Assembly (NCBI GenBank): GCA_006176705.1
Contig: QRFJ01007062.1
Span: forward strand, 32,022-96,021
Source: Cocos nucifera
Lineage: Eukaryota; Streptophyta; Magnoliopsida; Arecales; Arecaceae
DNA length: 64,000 nt
Reading direction: 5' to 3'
The first letter of the stretch is position 1. Each line of letters opens with the position of its first letter. The notes under the pieces are model-generated. The model was given only the letters and a program-made list of their open reading frames with translations. It was not told the DNA's origin and made no database searches. Below, piece after piece: positions 10,351-23,104 of this stretch. The position numbers were made by a program, and so were the translations under genes.

Positions 10351-12613
10351 TGTTAGATATATATGCCCTAGAAGCCAGAATTGGCTGACACTTGTAATAC
10401 ACTTCTAGGGGCAAAATTATAATTTTGACTATAATAAATAAAATGGGTTATTTTCTATCACATATGTGTCTGTGATACATCCTTTGAGTTAATGGTAATG
10501 ATAATTCATATTTTTAGAAGTTGAAAATTTAAGACATGAATAATCATTATTAACTCATAAAATGCTCCCGATCATAGGATCATCATGGGGATGGTGATTG
10601 ATCCGAAAGGTACCGTACAATCACTTCTCTTTAGTAGATGAGTCTTGAGTCTATGGTGTAGAGACACCGGAGCGAGACTACAGATACTCATTAGAGAACG
10701 AGGGCACTAAGCGTGACCACCTCAAGTAGTCATTAGGAAGTCTACCTTCTCGTCAATGACTGACTCGATGCTACAGTGGTATGTCTAGTTATTTGATCAG
10801 AGGTGCATCGACAATTTACCTTGAGGGTGTTATAGTTTGACTACACCATTACTCGGTCTCCTAGCCACATCGAATCTTGAGGTGTATGTTGGCTATGACA
10901 TGTTCATTGTAGGAACTAGATTGCATCAAGATGAAATCTATCTACCTCGATGGTAGAGGAGCAGCCCTATGATAATCATGAGAATCAAGTCTAGAAGCCC
11001 ATGGCCATGGCAGAGTGAAATAATAGAAAGAGTTTCTATTTAGGTTTTCACATCGGACTTGAATCGAATGATTACATCATATGACAGAAACTAGGGTTTG
11101 ACAAGTTTACCTTAACCCTAATCTGATTGCGGCTCAGGATAGAAGAACTTAATCACATAGGTAGATGCACCAAGAGGTTCACATTCAGCTCTGATGGGTT
11201 GCCACCATATACTGCTAGGTGTCACTGGTGGATTTTGGGAGCAATTAGAATGATTTAGATGATCGATCATTCTAGCTATTCGAATCAAAAGAGTTCTGAT
11301 CCATCGAAAGGAGTTTCGATGATGTTAATGATAGAGATCATGACATATTCATTACCATATAGAACTGAACCTGACTGGGTCACACAAATAAGGGTTTGAA
11401 TCTGGTGATCATCAATTGAACTAATCTAGTTCAATTGATCTGAATAAGATTCAATTAGGTTCAAAGAAATCATGCTAGCACTCGATTGAGCCTAACATTC
11501 TTCTTTTACTATCATAAATAGTTGTCCTGACCGAGCCAAAAGAGTTTGTGCTTATTCAGAGGCCTTCACTTAATCTGACTAGAGTCTGTCTAGATCAAAA
11601 AAGAGTTGTCTTATTTTGTAAGACAATACCTACCATTTTTGGTCACCTACCATTTCTCGTCCTTTGACTTTGGTCAAATATTGACCTTTGACTGGTCAAA
11701 TGTTGACCATTGATAGTTTGACTTCTGTCCACGTATCATGCACCTATTGGAGAGCTGGTGGGGGCCTATCCTCCTACTAGAATCTGACAAGGAGGAGGGT
11801 GCATGCCACCCTTGGCATGCGCCCAAGCTGGAGGCACCCAGGAGTCCTTGTTGGATAGGGACTCCATCTCCTTTTTGGATTTAGATTAGAGTTCTCCTAA
11901 GAAACAACTCTCTTAGGCACCATCTAAGGAGGAATCCAAGGGACTCTATTCCGACCAATCAGATTTAGATCTGATTTCACAAAGGGTTGTGATTGGTTGG
12001 GAAGAAGAGGAGTTGGATCATAGATAGTCTATAAATAAGACCCTACGCCCAACTCAAAAAATATTGGAAAGGAATTCAATTCCCATGCCCCAAGGCCTCC
12101 TCTCCCCTCTTTCTCCATGCCAAACCCAGCTTCTCCCTCTCCTCTCAACATCCAAAGAGGTTTGGATTCTTGGTTGGTGCAATCCAGATGAGAGAAAGGC
12201 GACTGAAAGCTAGAAGGCTGCGCTACTACAAAGGACGACTGTTGATCTTCAAATGGTGTTTTGAAGATCCTCCAGATTAGATCTAGATCTAATTTTTGGA
12301 GACATGATAGAGAAGAAGAGGATCTCCAGATCTAGTCTGAGTGGATACCAGTAGAGGCCAGATGCTTGCATGGCTAGATTCAGAATCTTCTGCTTTTTAC
12401 AGGATCATCAACGGGTAATAGGATTACCCAACATCAAGAAAAATTAAATTTGATTTAATTTATTTAGATTTTATTTTTATTATTAGAATAATAAGAATCA
12501 GATCTAAAATATCCCAGATCTAATTTAGATCAAAGAGAAAAATTTTTAAAATATATCTCTTGATCCGATCAGATCTGAATGAACCTGATTCGAAAAATCA
12601 GGATTTTCCTTCA
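10351..12613 (+). repeat. 3' LTR of A1
   Basis: 2263 bp, TGTTAG...CTTCA. It has the full length seen in A2 and A3 (2272 and 2287 bp) and so shows what the 5' LTR lost. Its right end is followed by tagat and element D protease sequence. Confidence 0.92.
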
Positions 12614-12841
12614 TAGATTCCTTCTTGAACTAAGTATATATCGGACCTCATCCAATTTTCTCTCTATTCCATCATGTACCTCCATACTAATGATCTCGAT
12701 GTCCTTGATCGCATAGCTCGATCCATCCAGTAAATAAACAGTGCCCTCACTATTTTTCAGAGAGTCAAATAGCTTCTCTCTATAACAAACATAATACAAA
12801 CATGTAGAATCTAGAATCCACTAGAAAAAAGAAGTAGATAC
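12614..12841 (-). pseudogene. Element D protease fragment
   Basis: On the minus strand this reads WILDSTCLYYVCYREKLFDS, the copia protease active-site region with the D-S motif, and continues through DGSSYAIKDI to the link ending SSRRNL. One TAG precedes the WILDS. It is the middle of three pieces of element D. Its right end (gtatc on the minus strand, plus-strand gatac at 12837-12841) continues in frame with the gag tail at 29947-29951, and its left end with 3749. Confidence 0.72.
12837..12841. repeat. Target-site duplication of B1, left copy
   Basis: gatac, matched exactly at 29947-29951 on the other side of B1. Confidence 0.9.
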
Positions 12842-15337
12842 TATTGAAAAATATGTTCCAAAGCTAATCATGAATCTATTGATGATTGTGCTATTTTATA
12901 AATATAAATAATTTAGTAATAAATAAAATTTTATTCTAACATTTTTTCATCATAAATGAACATCTTCAAATGAACTCTTATGTTATGATAAAGTCCTTAG
13001 GACTATTTAGATTCGATAAAGGGAGGATTTATCAATTAGTCCTTAAACTATTTATGATCAAATGATACATTGTTAACTAGGATGATAATGTTTATCGAGT
13101 GTAGGTCATTGTGTGCCATATGGATTGGTTGTCCTCTTAACTAAGGAGTGTGGAGATACTGATATGGTATACAGATGAGATATATGGGTACATCATTACT
13201 GAACATGACCAACTCTAGAGCATTTTGCTGTCGAAAATTACTCTGATGGGATATGAGTATAAGCATCCCTTAGACCTAAGATTATTATAGTGGCTTGCAT
13301 GCAACCCACTATGCTTTGATGCTAGACTATCTAAATTTCTAATTCAGTTAAAAAAGATTCCTAGGCATAGTCAAGTACTTATAAATTTGGTGAGTGATTA
13401 AGATGAGATTGACCACTTCAAGAGTTTAGAGATAATGCATCACCGTACTATAATATAGCAAAATCTTAGCTAGAATAATCCATAAGATGGATTTGATATT
13501 TTGAAATACAATGTAGATGATCTATTCAAGATTGATAATTAAATCCTGAGTTATCCTATGAGCATTTAGGTTAAGGAAATAAATTATATGGAAATCATAT
13601 CCACATAGCTTCTAAGAGTGTTGCTTTATATATTCAACCTACTAGCTATTAGGTACCATTGCTAGATGGTTACTTTGATTGGTATAAAAATTTCTTCCTA
13701 TACTACCGACTTAGGTTCGAACCTATAGGATCGTACATATAAGAGATCTTGATCTAATTGGATGGTTGATCAATGATTAAGAATCATTTTAAGGTTAAGC
13801 ATTCAATGCGATTGATGTTTGACTTAGTGCAAGTGTTGCAAGAGTATAGATTAGCAATTAGATTGCTAATTGACTCAATCTAATTAAATCAAAGGGCTGA
13901 GATCAATTTTAATTGAATAAAAATTAATTAAATTTAGTTTGGTCTTGATTGGATTAAGTTCAATTAGTTTATGGGATAAGCCAATTGCAAGGGAGAATAA
14001 GTTCCTATTCAATTAGGACTTGAATGCACCTAATTTTTAATTTACTTAAAATTTAAATTAGATTTAAATTTAATTTAATCTAATTTAATTATGATCTTAG
14101 TTAGTCTCAGATCATCTTTAGTTAGGTTGCACAAGTTTTGATTTAATTGGATTCAAAAATTATTTGGACCAAGTCAAAACAAGGAAAAATAATCTAACTA
14201 GAACTCTCTCTCCTTGCGCCACCTAGCTTCCCATGCCCACAACCTTGATTTTTGGCATGATTTTTCTCATGCCTAGAGAGAGGATGCATGCCCTTAAGCC
14301 CCTCTTAATTCTTACATGGAAGTTGGTTTTGGACTTGGTCAAAACTAGGAAATAGTTTTGATTTCAAACTCTATTTGATAGAGTTTGTAGAAACCAAAAC
14401 TCCTTCCTCTTGTGTTATGCCAACAACCTAATATTTTTCATCATATTTTCGTGAAAAAGAAAGAATATTTGTGCACCAATTCCCTGGATTCCATGCCAAA
14501 GAATAAGGAGGGGGCACCCATGAGTTGGGCGCCCCAATCCTTGTCTTATTTGGACATTCCTATCTAGTTATTTGACGTAGACAGGGACTCTCTCATATCT
14601 CTCTATTTAAAGAAAGTTAGGGTCAATTTTTTCCATAGCAATTAGACCTAGGAGAGAGGGCTTAGACATGGGAGACTTGGGCTTAAAGGGCTTTTGGGTG
14701 TGTGACTTTGTGAAGACACAAATCTATTATGTCTAGGTGAGAAAAAGGAATAGAGAAGAAGGATCTGCTCTAGGGTTTTATTATTAAATCTTCTTCCACT
14801 TCTTTTTTAGAGAAAAAGGTGAGGAAGAGGACCTCCCTTAGATCCTTCCATCTCCTCTTTAGTCCTTGGAGAGTCCAAAATTATTTGAAGAAGGAGATTC
14901 ATCATCAACCATAAAAAAAGGATCAATATAGTGCTAGCATACTGTCCTAATTTTTAGTTACTGAACTTCAGATCAAGATCGAAGCTTCATGTGGACTTCT
15001 CGTAGAGGTCGAACGTATGTAAAACTTGAAGCAACAACCTTAGCCTCAGATCAGCAAGTAGAGATCACCTCCCATAAAAAAGGTATTGAGGTTCGATCTT
15101 AATAGTAGTCTAGATCAAATCTAGATTTTTGTTTGATATTGATATGATCAACATCCATGATTTTATTTAATTTTTAATTTTTAAATTTATATGCATGCAT
15201 AAATCATGTCATTAGATCCTAGATCTAGGATTTGGATGCATATTTTTATAGATAAATATGATTAATCTGTAGCTTCCGCTGTTTGTATTTTGAAAAAGTT
15301 TTAAAATACATCCTAGAAACTCTAGATTTTTTCTTTA
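12842..15337 (+). repeat. 5' LTR of B1
   Basis: 2496 bp. It begins tattgaaaaatatgttcc (TG decayed to TA) and ends ttttttcttta (CA decayed). It aligns end to end with the split 3' LTR (21234-21987 plus 28209-29946, 2492 bp). A TATA-like ctctatttaaag lies near 14601. It contains no coding sequence. Confidence 0.9.
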
Positions 15338-15338
15338 A

Positions 15339-15351
15339 TTTGTATCAGAGC
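15339..15351 (+). other. Primer-binding site of B1
   Basis: tttgtatcagagc matches the initiator tRNA-Met-type site (ttggtatcagagc) with one mismatch and follows the LTR end immediately. Confidence 0.75.
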
Positions 15352-15454
15352 CTAGGTCTTTTTGACATGATTTCTTTGCATATTTTAGATCTATTATTTA
15401 GATTTGATCTAAATTATAATCTATATTTAAATCTAAAATTAAGTTTTAGATTAC

Positions 15455-15710
15455 ACAGACTGATCTTATAAGGTTGTCTTACTGTAAGGTTTATCCCTTA
15501 CAATGTAAAGATTGTCCTAGTTCATGCAAATTTAAAATTAATCATAAATTTATTAGATATGATCTAAGTTAATTTATGATTAAATAAATTTTAAATTATT
15601 TAAATCTAAAAAAATTTATTTAGATTACATGGATTAATCTTATAAGGTTGTCCTACTATAAGGTTTATCCTTTATAGTGTAAAGGTTGTCCTAGTACATG
15701 TGATCTAAAA
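15455..15710 (+). repeat. Duplicated hairpin module in B1 leader
   Basis: Two copies of a roughly 70-base module (cttataaggttgtc...gtaaaggttgtcctag) lie about 180 bp apart. Each contains a short stem: tgtaagg with ccttaca in the first, and the matching place reads tataagg with cctttata in the second. The G-C pair of one is an A-T pair in the other. Confidence 0.55.
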
Positions 15711-16365
15711 CCCAATTATAAAATTTTAGATTTGATATAAGAGATTTTATGATTTAAATTAAAAGTATTTCAATCTAATTTTTATGATTATAAATATGTT
15801 TATTTGATCTAAGATGATTTGTGATTGTTTAAAATAAAAATTATTTCAATTAGATGTTCGTAATCATGAATATGTTTAGATTAGATCTAAAGTAGATTCA
15901 TGTTTATGTTACTTGCATATTGATTATGAATCAAACATGCAACTAGTTGGTAGAATCAAGTTATAAAAATATTTTACAAACATGAAATTTTTTTTCGAAA
16001 TACTGAACCCCAACCCTCAGCTCAAAACTTAATTAAAAATTAAGAGATGTTTGATTAGGATCTAGGATTATGAATCCTAAGACACAAATAATAATACTTG
16101 GATTAATGGATTAGAGTGAATTAGGTCTATTAATTGGGTTAAATCTATGATTAGATTAAAGAATCGACTTAATTAGAGAATTGACTAAATCTAATCAATA
16201 GTTATCTTAAATTAGGTCAAGATCTCTATAGATCAATTATAATAGTTATAGTTACTGAAGTCCATGTCTTTAACGAGAACCAAAATAAACTTGATTTTTG
16301 GCTAAGCGGTCTAGCCCAAACTGTTAGGTTGATCCAATTAAAGCTAATTAATTAGTTGGTATCTA

Positions 16366-16473
16366 AGGTAAGTTTGGCAATTTTTAATCAGTGGTCTTTA
16401 ATTGGAAGCTACTCATACTGATTCGATTTTTGATGAGTTAATAGCATATCCCTCCCACTGAGCTCACTTACCT
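16366..16473 (+). promoter_or_regulatory. Leader inverted repeat with splice-donor-like arm (B1)
   Basis: AGGTAAGT (16366-16373) pairs perfectly with ACTTACCT (16466-16473) across 92 bases. Flanking words (tctaaggtaagtttggca, ttaattggaagctactc, cactkannctcacttacct) occur in the same order in A1 and B2. Confidence 0.6.
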
Positions 16474-17259
16474 AGCCTTCTTGGTGAAGTTATGTTTTGA
16501 TCAGATTACTTGATAATTCAAGCTGACCCATGTCTGCTAGGTAAATCAGTGTGACTGATTTAGATGCTCCTAGACTAACCAATCTATGGTCTCCATTAAT
16601 CTAACTTGTTGAAGTCAGTAGGAGAATTATGATTAGCCGATTCTTCTAATTCTCTACACTTAAAATAAATTAATCAAATCCTCTAAAATTATTAGATTCT
16701 TAAAGTAAAATAGTTATGATGATAAGTAGATCATAGTCTCGTATTAAGTCAGTGATAATGGATCCACTAGCTCAATAATCATTGGAGGCCCAAAGGCCTG
16801 GTGCTTACTGAATATTGAAATTATCATTCATAATATGATTTCTTGGCTGCGTCTCTCTAAATGATGGTTAGGTTGACCAACCAAAGTTGGGCTTAATCAT
16901 TCATTGGTTAGATGGATCAAGTATGGTCATGTTAATGGTCAGACCTAACCGAACCTTTTCAATGGAGGCCTAAGTCTACTGATTAAGGATTAGGGCAAAA
17001 TAAAATTAGTAGAAGTTTTTTAGAGAAATAATTGGTTATGAATCTACCTATAGATGTACATGAGTTGACTGGCCAAAGTCGGACTTATGTGCAGTTTATG
17101 TAGATTCTAGTACCCACTAAGAAATTAGGATAATTCTTTGAATTGGAGATAGAGGCTATCAATTCGAACAAAATAGTGTGAGAACCTTTTGATTAAAGTC
17201 CAAATCTTTTGGTTTAACAAATTATTTACTAATTAGGTTTTGGACTTTTTTGTGTAGTT

Positions 17260-18135
17260 ATGGCCATTTCCCTTTTGCTCCGATCATTGTTGGACAATGA
17301 CAAGTTGGTGGGATCCAACTTTGGTAGCTAGTACCATAAGTTGAAAATTATCCTTGAGTATGAATGAATCTTATACATTCTCACAGATTCGGCACTTGAG
17401 GAGCCAACTCCCAATGCATGTAGGTCAGTTAGAGATACTTACTAGAAGTGGTTCAATGACCAAACCATGATGTATTGCATCATGTTGGTAGCTATGAGCG
17501 ACGAGTTTAGTTATAGCTTTAAGTCAGCTCAACCAGAAGACATGCTTCAAGTGTTGAACGAGTCTTTTGGCATACCCGATAATGTTAAGAGGCACAAGAT
17601 TAGTTGTGCCATCTTCAATGCTAGAAAGAGGGATAGAGCTTTAGTCACTGATCATATATTGTACATGATCGAGATGATGGAGCATTTGAGTAAGCTCGGT
17701 TTTTCTTTTCACGAGCAGTTAGGAAAAGATGCTATTTTGATCTTGCTGCCCAAGTCTTACCTCCCTTTCCTTATTCATTATAGAATGACAAATCCTAAAG
17801 TTAACTACCATGAGTTACTGGGGTTACTTCAAAACTTTGAGAAGGATTACCAGCTCTATAAAGAGTCAGTGAACTTAGTGGAAGGATTTTCTTTTGGTTC
17901 TCAACCCTTTGAGAAAGAAAAGAAGAACAAGTAAAAGAAGTCCAAGAAGGTACAAGTTCAGGCTGGGACATCTGTATAGGGCCAGATCAAGAAACCTAAG
18001 CCCGATAAGAGTCAAGCAGAGTGCTTCTTCTATAAGAAGCAGAAGCATTGAAAGAGAAACTATCCTTAGTACATTGCCTCCCTAGATCCGAATAAGCTGA
18101 GAAAGAACTAAAATATTGCTGGGTAAGATACTTAT
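17260..18135 (+). pseudogene. gag: B1 gag (broken)
   Basis: Begins MAISLLLRSLLDNDKLVGSN at 17260, the usual copia gag opening. Early stops lie near 17329, 17368 and 17443. A clean stretch runs from 17467 to 17934 (MLVAMSDEFSYSF, DHILYMIEMMEHLSKLGFSF). The nucleocapsid knuckle survives only in part (ECFFYKKQKH then a stop, then KRNYP, about 18020-18065), so two of the metal ligands are lost. Confidence 0.8.
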
Positions 18136-18550
18136 ATGATAACTCCTTGCAATTTCTCTATTTATGATATTACTGATTGGATATTGGATACTGGAAGCCC
18201 TTACCATATTCATAATTCATTACAGGGGTCGCAGGTCAATAGGAGATTCAAACAAGGGAAAAGATTTCTAAACATTGAAGATGGAAAACCAATTATAGTT
18301 CTAGCATTAGGGATCATGAAACTTGTATTTGAGTCTCATTTTATTGTTCTTAGTGATTGTCACTATTGTTCTAGTTTTTTTTTTTAATATCATTTTTGTA
18401 AGTCTTTTAGTCAAAAATAATTATGAGATTTCAATAAAGAAAATTTTGTAATATCATTTTAAATGGTGTTACGATATTTTCTGGATATTTGAACAATGAA
18501 ATCTATATAATATCATAACCTATTAATGTAGTCTACTCCACTAGCAAGCA
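18136..18550 (+). pseudogene. pol: B1 protease (broken)
   Basis: The aspartic protease active site reads WILDTGSPYHIHNS (about 18178-18220), so the catalytic DTG is intact. The following strand (RFLNIEDGKPI) is typical of copia. The frame ends in a T-rich tract near 18380, and the remaining link to integrase is decayed. Confidence 0.8.
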
Positions 18551-19614
18551 TCCTAGATTAGATAATGTGTCTAATATCTACCTATGACACTGTAGGCTAG
18601 GTCACATCAACAAGAATAAGATAAATAGGTTGACTCAAGAAAGAATCCTTAAAGTTAGTGAATGTGAATCACTTCTAACTTGTGTGTCCTGTCTTCTTAG
18701 GAAAATGACCAAGTCACCTTTTACTGAAAAAGATGAAAGATCCACTGAGCTCTTAGGTCTAGTACATACTAATGTATGTGGACCTATGAGCACAAGTGCT
18801 AGAGATGGATATTTCTACTACATCATTTTTACAAATGACCCATTCAAGTATGGATATGTCTATCTGATGAAATATAAGTTGGATTCATTTAAAATATTCA
18901 AAAGATTTCAAAATAAAGTAGAAAAATAAATTGGAAAGAGTATTAAAACACTTCGATCTGACCAAGAAGGTAAATATCTTTTTGGTGAGTTCTCCCATAT
19001 CTAGAAAAGAATGGAATTCTCTTTTAATGGACTCTAGGGACAATGCGGCATAATGGTGTGTTTGAAAGAATAAATCAGACTCTATTAGACATGGTCTGAT
19101 CCATGATGGGTTTTGCTAGCTTGTCGATATCCTTTAGGGAATATGCACTCAAATCGGCTTGTTATCCTCTAAATAGGGTTCCAAGAAAGTTTGTAGTTAA
19201 AACTTCATATGAGATATGGATAGAACATAAACTAGTACTTTCACATCTTAAAGTCGGGGGTGCTCATTTTATGTAAAATGTTTAATGATAGATAAACTTG
19301 AACTTAGGTTTGACAAGTGCACTTTCATAGGGTACCCAAAAGAAATCAAAGGATATATTTTCTACTATGCTGATGAATAAAAGGTGTTGTCAGCCTTAAG
19401 GCAATCTTTTTAGAAAAGAAGTTCTTTAGTGAAGAAATTATTGCCTCTAAGGTTAAACTTGAGGAAGTTCAATAGGTAGAAAAGCTGACACAATTAGCTA
19501 AACTAGAACCGAATTTGATTAGATCAAAACTTGAGCCTAATGTACCTGCACTATTAAGATGATCTGGTAGAGTACTGCATCAGCTGGATAGATACTATGA
19601 CTTTTTGATTTGAA
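18551..19614 (+). pseudogene. pol: B1 integrase (broken)
   Basis: The zinc-finger half HCRLGHINKNKINRLTQE is followed by CVSC (about 18690). The core begins LVHTNVCGPM (about 18759): the first catalytic acidic residue is Asn, not Asp. The second, in LRSDQEGKY (about 18955), is present. The third, expected in NGVxER, reads NGVFER (near 19053) after a frame break. A stop at 18927-18929 and several later ones interrupt it. B2 also has Asn at the first position. Confidence 0.78.
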
Positions 19615-21230
19615 ATGGTTTCTATCGAACTTGATGAGAATGATGAGGATCCGATCACTTACATGAATGCAATGCAGAGGCTTGATTCTGAGAAGTGGCT
19701 TAAAGCTATGAAATCCAAGATGGAGTCCATGAAGGTCAATGATGTGTGGACATTGGTTGACCCACCTGAAGGAATTAAATTCATTGGATGTAAGTGGATC
19801 TTCAAAAGAAAGAGGGGTGCAAACGAGAAGGTAGAGACCTATAAAGCTTGTTTGGTTGCCAAGGGATATCATCAACGTTATGGTATTGACTATGATGAGA
19901 CATTCTCTCCTATGACAATGCTCAAATTCATTCAAATTATGCTTACAATAGTTATCCATCTGGACTATGAGATCTTGCAGATGGATGTGAAAATAGCTTT
20001 TATGAATGGAGAGCTGACTGAAGAGCTGTATATGATATTATTTGAAGGATTTACATCCATAGATGTGTCCAAGGTGTACAAGCTTCGGAGATTTATTTAT
20101 GGATTGAAGCAGGCTTCTCGAAATTGGAACATGCATTTTAATAAAATGATCAAAATGTATGGCTTCGTTAAGAATGAAGAAGAGTCTTGCATATACAAGT
20201 AGGCAAATGTCTGATAGTGGTATTTCTTATTTTGTACATGGATGATATTCTCTTAAATAAGAATGATGTCCCCGCACTTCAGAAAATAAAAGTATGGCTA
20301 TTATCTTAATTCTCCATGAAGGACTTGGGTGGAGCATCCTACATCTTAGGATGAAGATCTATAGGGATAGATCTAAGAGGATGCTTGGGTTATCCCAGTG
20401 CACATACATAGAAACTATTCTGAAGAGGTTCAGCATAGAAAATTCCAAGAAGGGCTATTTATCGATAGGCCATGAACTTTTTGTCTCTAAGAAGGATTGT
20501 CCGACAACTCCTGAAGAGAGAGAGAGAGCATATGAGTAGAATCCCATATACTTTGGTAGTGGGATCTATCATATATGGTATGACATGTACGAGATCAGAT
20601 GTGGCATACTCACTAAGAGTAGTGAGTAGATACCAATCTGATCCAAAGGAGAACCACAAGAAGGTGGTGAAAACCATGCTTAAGCATTTTAGAAATATAA
20701 AGGACCAATGGCTGATTTATGGTGAGTCAGATTTAAAACTTATAGGGTTTGCAGAATCCAACTTTTAGTTTGACCATGATGATAGTAGAAGTATGTTAGG
20801 TTATGTCTTTACCCTGAATGGTGGAGCCGCCTACTAGAAGAGTTCCAAGCAGCACATTATGTTAGACTTTATTTGCAAGATGGGGTACATGATATCCGAT
20901 GCTGCAAAAAAAGCTATGTGGCTAAGGAAATTTATCACCAAGCTTGGAGTGGCATCCTTACTAGATTGTCTGATCCTGCTCTACTGCAACAGCACTAGAG
21001 CCATTGTTCAGATGAAGGAACTGAAGGCACACCAGCAAACAAAGCACATACTATGCCACTGCCATCTAATTTGGGAGATCGTAGATTGAGATGACATCGA
21101 TCTTCAGAAGATTTATGGAAAGGAGAGCCCGACCAACCTCTTCATTAAAGCCTTGGCGGTAAAGGAGTTTGACGATCATAAGTAGAAGATGGGTATTAGA
21201 TATTGTATCGAGTGGCTTAGGATAAGTAAG
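19615..21230 (+). pseudogene. pol: B1 reverse transcriptase and RNase H (broken)
   Basis: RVT_2 runs open for 195 codons from 19615 to 20202 (WTLVDPPEGIKFIGCKWIFK, LDYEILQMDVKIAF, YGLKQASRNWNMHF). After a stop at 20200-20202 the catalytic LYMDDILLNKND is readable at about 20231-20267, with Met for the usual Val. RNase H fragments continue (CTRSDVAYSLRVVSRYQSDP at about 20585, LYCNSTRAIV near 20980, with Asn in place of Asp in the YCD motif). The frame fades at about 21230, just before the 3' LTR. Confidence 0.85.
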
Positions 21231-21233
21231 AGT

Positions 21234-21987
21234 TGTTGAAAAATATATTCCAAAGTCAATCATCAGCCTGTTGACAGTTGTACTATTTTATAAATATAAA
21301 TAATTTATTAATGAATAAAATTTTATTCTAGCATTTTTTTATAATAAATGAACACCTTCTAATGAACTCCTGTGTTGTGATGAAGTTCTTAGGACTATTT
21401 AGATTTGATAAAAAAATAATTTATTGATTAATCCTTAAACTATTCATGATCAAATAATATGTTGTTAACTAGGATGACAACATTTATTGAGTGTAGGTTA
21501 TTATGTGCCATATAGGTTGGTTGTCCTCTTAACCATAAAATATGAAGATATTGGTATGGCATATAGGTGAGATGTATGGGTACATCATCACTGAACGTGA
21601 CTAATTATGGAGCATTCTGCTATTGAGAATTGCTCTGATGGGATATGGATATAAATGACTCTTAGATTTGAGATCACCACGGTGGCTTGCAAGAAACTCA
21701 TGGTGCTTTGGTGCCGAATTATCTGAATTTTTAATTCAGTTAAGAAAGATTTTTGAACATAGTCAAGTACTTATAAAGTTAGTGAGTGATCAAGATGGAA
21801 TTGACCACGCCAAGTGTTTGGAGATAATGCATCGTTGTATTTCAATTTAGCAAAATCTTAATCAAAATAATCCATGAGATAGATTTGATATTTTAAAATA
21901 TAATATGGATGACCTATTCAACGTTGATAGTTAAATCCTGAGTTATCCTATAAGCATTTAAGTTAAGAAGATGAATTATATGGAAAC
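21234..21987 (+). repeat. 3' LTR of B1, left part
   Basis: The first 754 bp of the LTR (tgttgaaaaatatattcc...), interrupted by C1 after the target site gaaac at 21983-21987. Confidence 0.9.
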
Positions 21988-23104
21988 TGTTGGTGCAAAA
22001 ACTGATCGTCGCCGGAGTGGAGGCCGATGAGGTCACCGTCGAGGACCTGCAAAATAAAGTCCCATCCAGAACCGGTGGGGGGTGGCTCCGGAAGGATCCT
22101 CCGACGGTCAAGTCAGTTTTCGACCAACAGGAATGGAGTGCTCGGAATGAGTTCCAGAGCTTAGAGAAGAAGAGGAGAGCTCAGAGAGATTAGGGTTCAG
22201 AGAGCCTAGCCTTAGCATATCGGGAGGGTCCTTTTTATAGCGGAGCTTGATGGTAACAACTGCAGCTGCATGCTGGCGGGCCGCTCGAGGTTTGGCGGAG
22301 TCAGTCTCACGAGATGGTCCCATGTGCGGTGGATTGATGGTGATAGCTATCGCCGCCTGACAGTGGGTCGCTATCGCCTGCAGCGGACTGATGGTGATGG
22401 CTGTAGAGCTTGCGGCGGACTGATGGTGATGGCTGCAGAGCTAGTCAAATGAAGGGTTGAAGGCCTTCGTCGTGTGCCCATTTCGGAGGAGTTCGGCACC
22501 TGAAGAGGAAGATTGGAGGGAGTTCGGCTCCCATAGGCGTCTGGCTGGAGGTATGGAGCTAAGGCTCGTCTGCTGAAGAGTTCGACCAAGTGGAATCCGA
22601 AGCTCGACCGTTGGAGAGTTCGATCGGACGTTGGACTTCGACTGAGGCTTGGACGCTTGAGAGTTCGGTAGGAGCTCGGTCGGCCGATGTTCGACGAGGG
22701 CGACCGCTGAGGAGTTCGGCCGAGTGACGACTGCTTGAGGAGTTCGGTCGAGGGGGCGACCGCTGAGGAGTTTGGGTGCTGGGGGATTCCGTTAAAGCCC
22801 GGTCGCTTGGAGTCCAAGGAGCTCGGTTGCTAAGCAGTTCGGTTAGCAGAACGGGTTCGAAGGAGCTCGGATGCTGGGGGTTCCAGGAGCTCGGCCGCTA
22901 AGTAGTTCGGCCGGCTGGAGGGGTTCGATCTTGATGCTGGGAGTCTGAAAGAAGCTCAGCAGCTAACTAGTTCGACCGGCTGGAAGAAGCTTAGGCGCTG
23001 GGAGTTCAGCTGAAGCTCGTCTGCCGAAGCTCTTCTACGGCTACTGGTTGCATTAGGCTGGGCATCGAGCTAGACTTCGGTTGGAGCAGAATTTATCCCC
23101 AACA
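21988..23104 (-). repeat. 3' LTR of C1
   Basis: 1117 bp, matching 27120-28203 with scattered mostly C/T differences. It has a promoter-like TATAAAA on the minus strand (22233-22239). The half nearer 23104 is a run of diverged units built around ttcggccg and gaggagttcgg. Confidence 0.92.

Larger units (their letters stand above)
3750..12613 (+). mobile_element. Ty1/copia element A1 (inactive)
   Basis: An 8.9-kb element with two long LTRs (TGTTAG...CTTCA), an initiator-Met-type primer-binding site, a 1.9-kb leader, then gag, protease, reverse transcriptase and RNase H in copia order. Integrase is deleted. Frames are interrupted by stops and frameshifts in every domain. A1 sits in the protease/pre-integrase junction of element D. 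It belongs to the same family as A2 and A3 on the right but is more diverged from them than they are from each other, so it is older. It is non-autonomous. Confidence 0.93.
15352..17259 (+). other. Long untranslated leader of B1
   Basis: 1.9 kb without a sustained frame. It carries a duplicated module with a small hairpin (about 15455-15525 and 15635-15710), the splice-donor inverted repeat at 16366-16473, and a purine-rich 'ggaggcccaaaggcc' segment near 16785 that recurs in B2. The large A1/B2 hairpin was not found in this copy. Confidence 0.65.
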
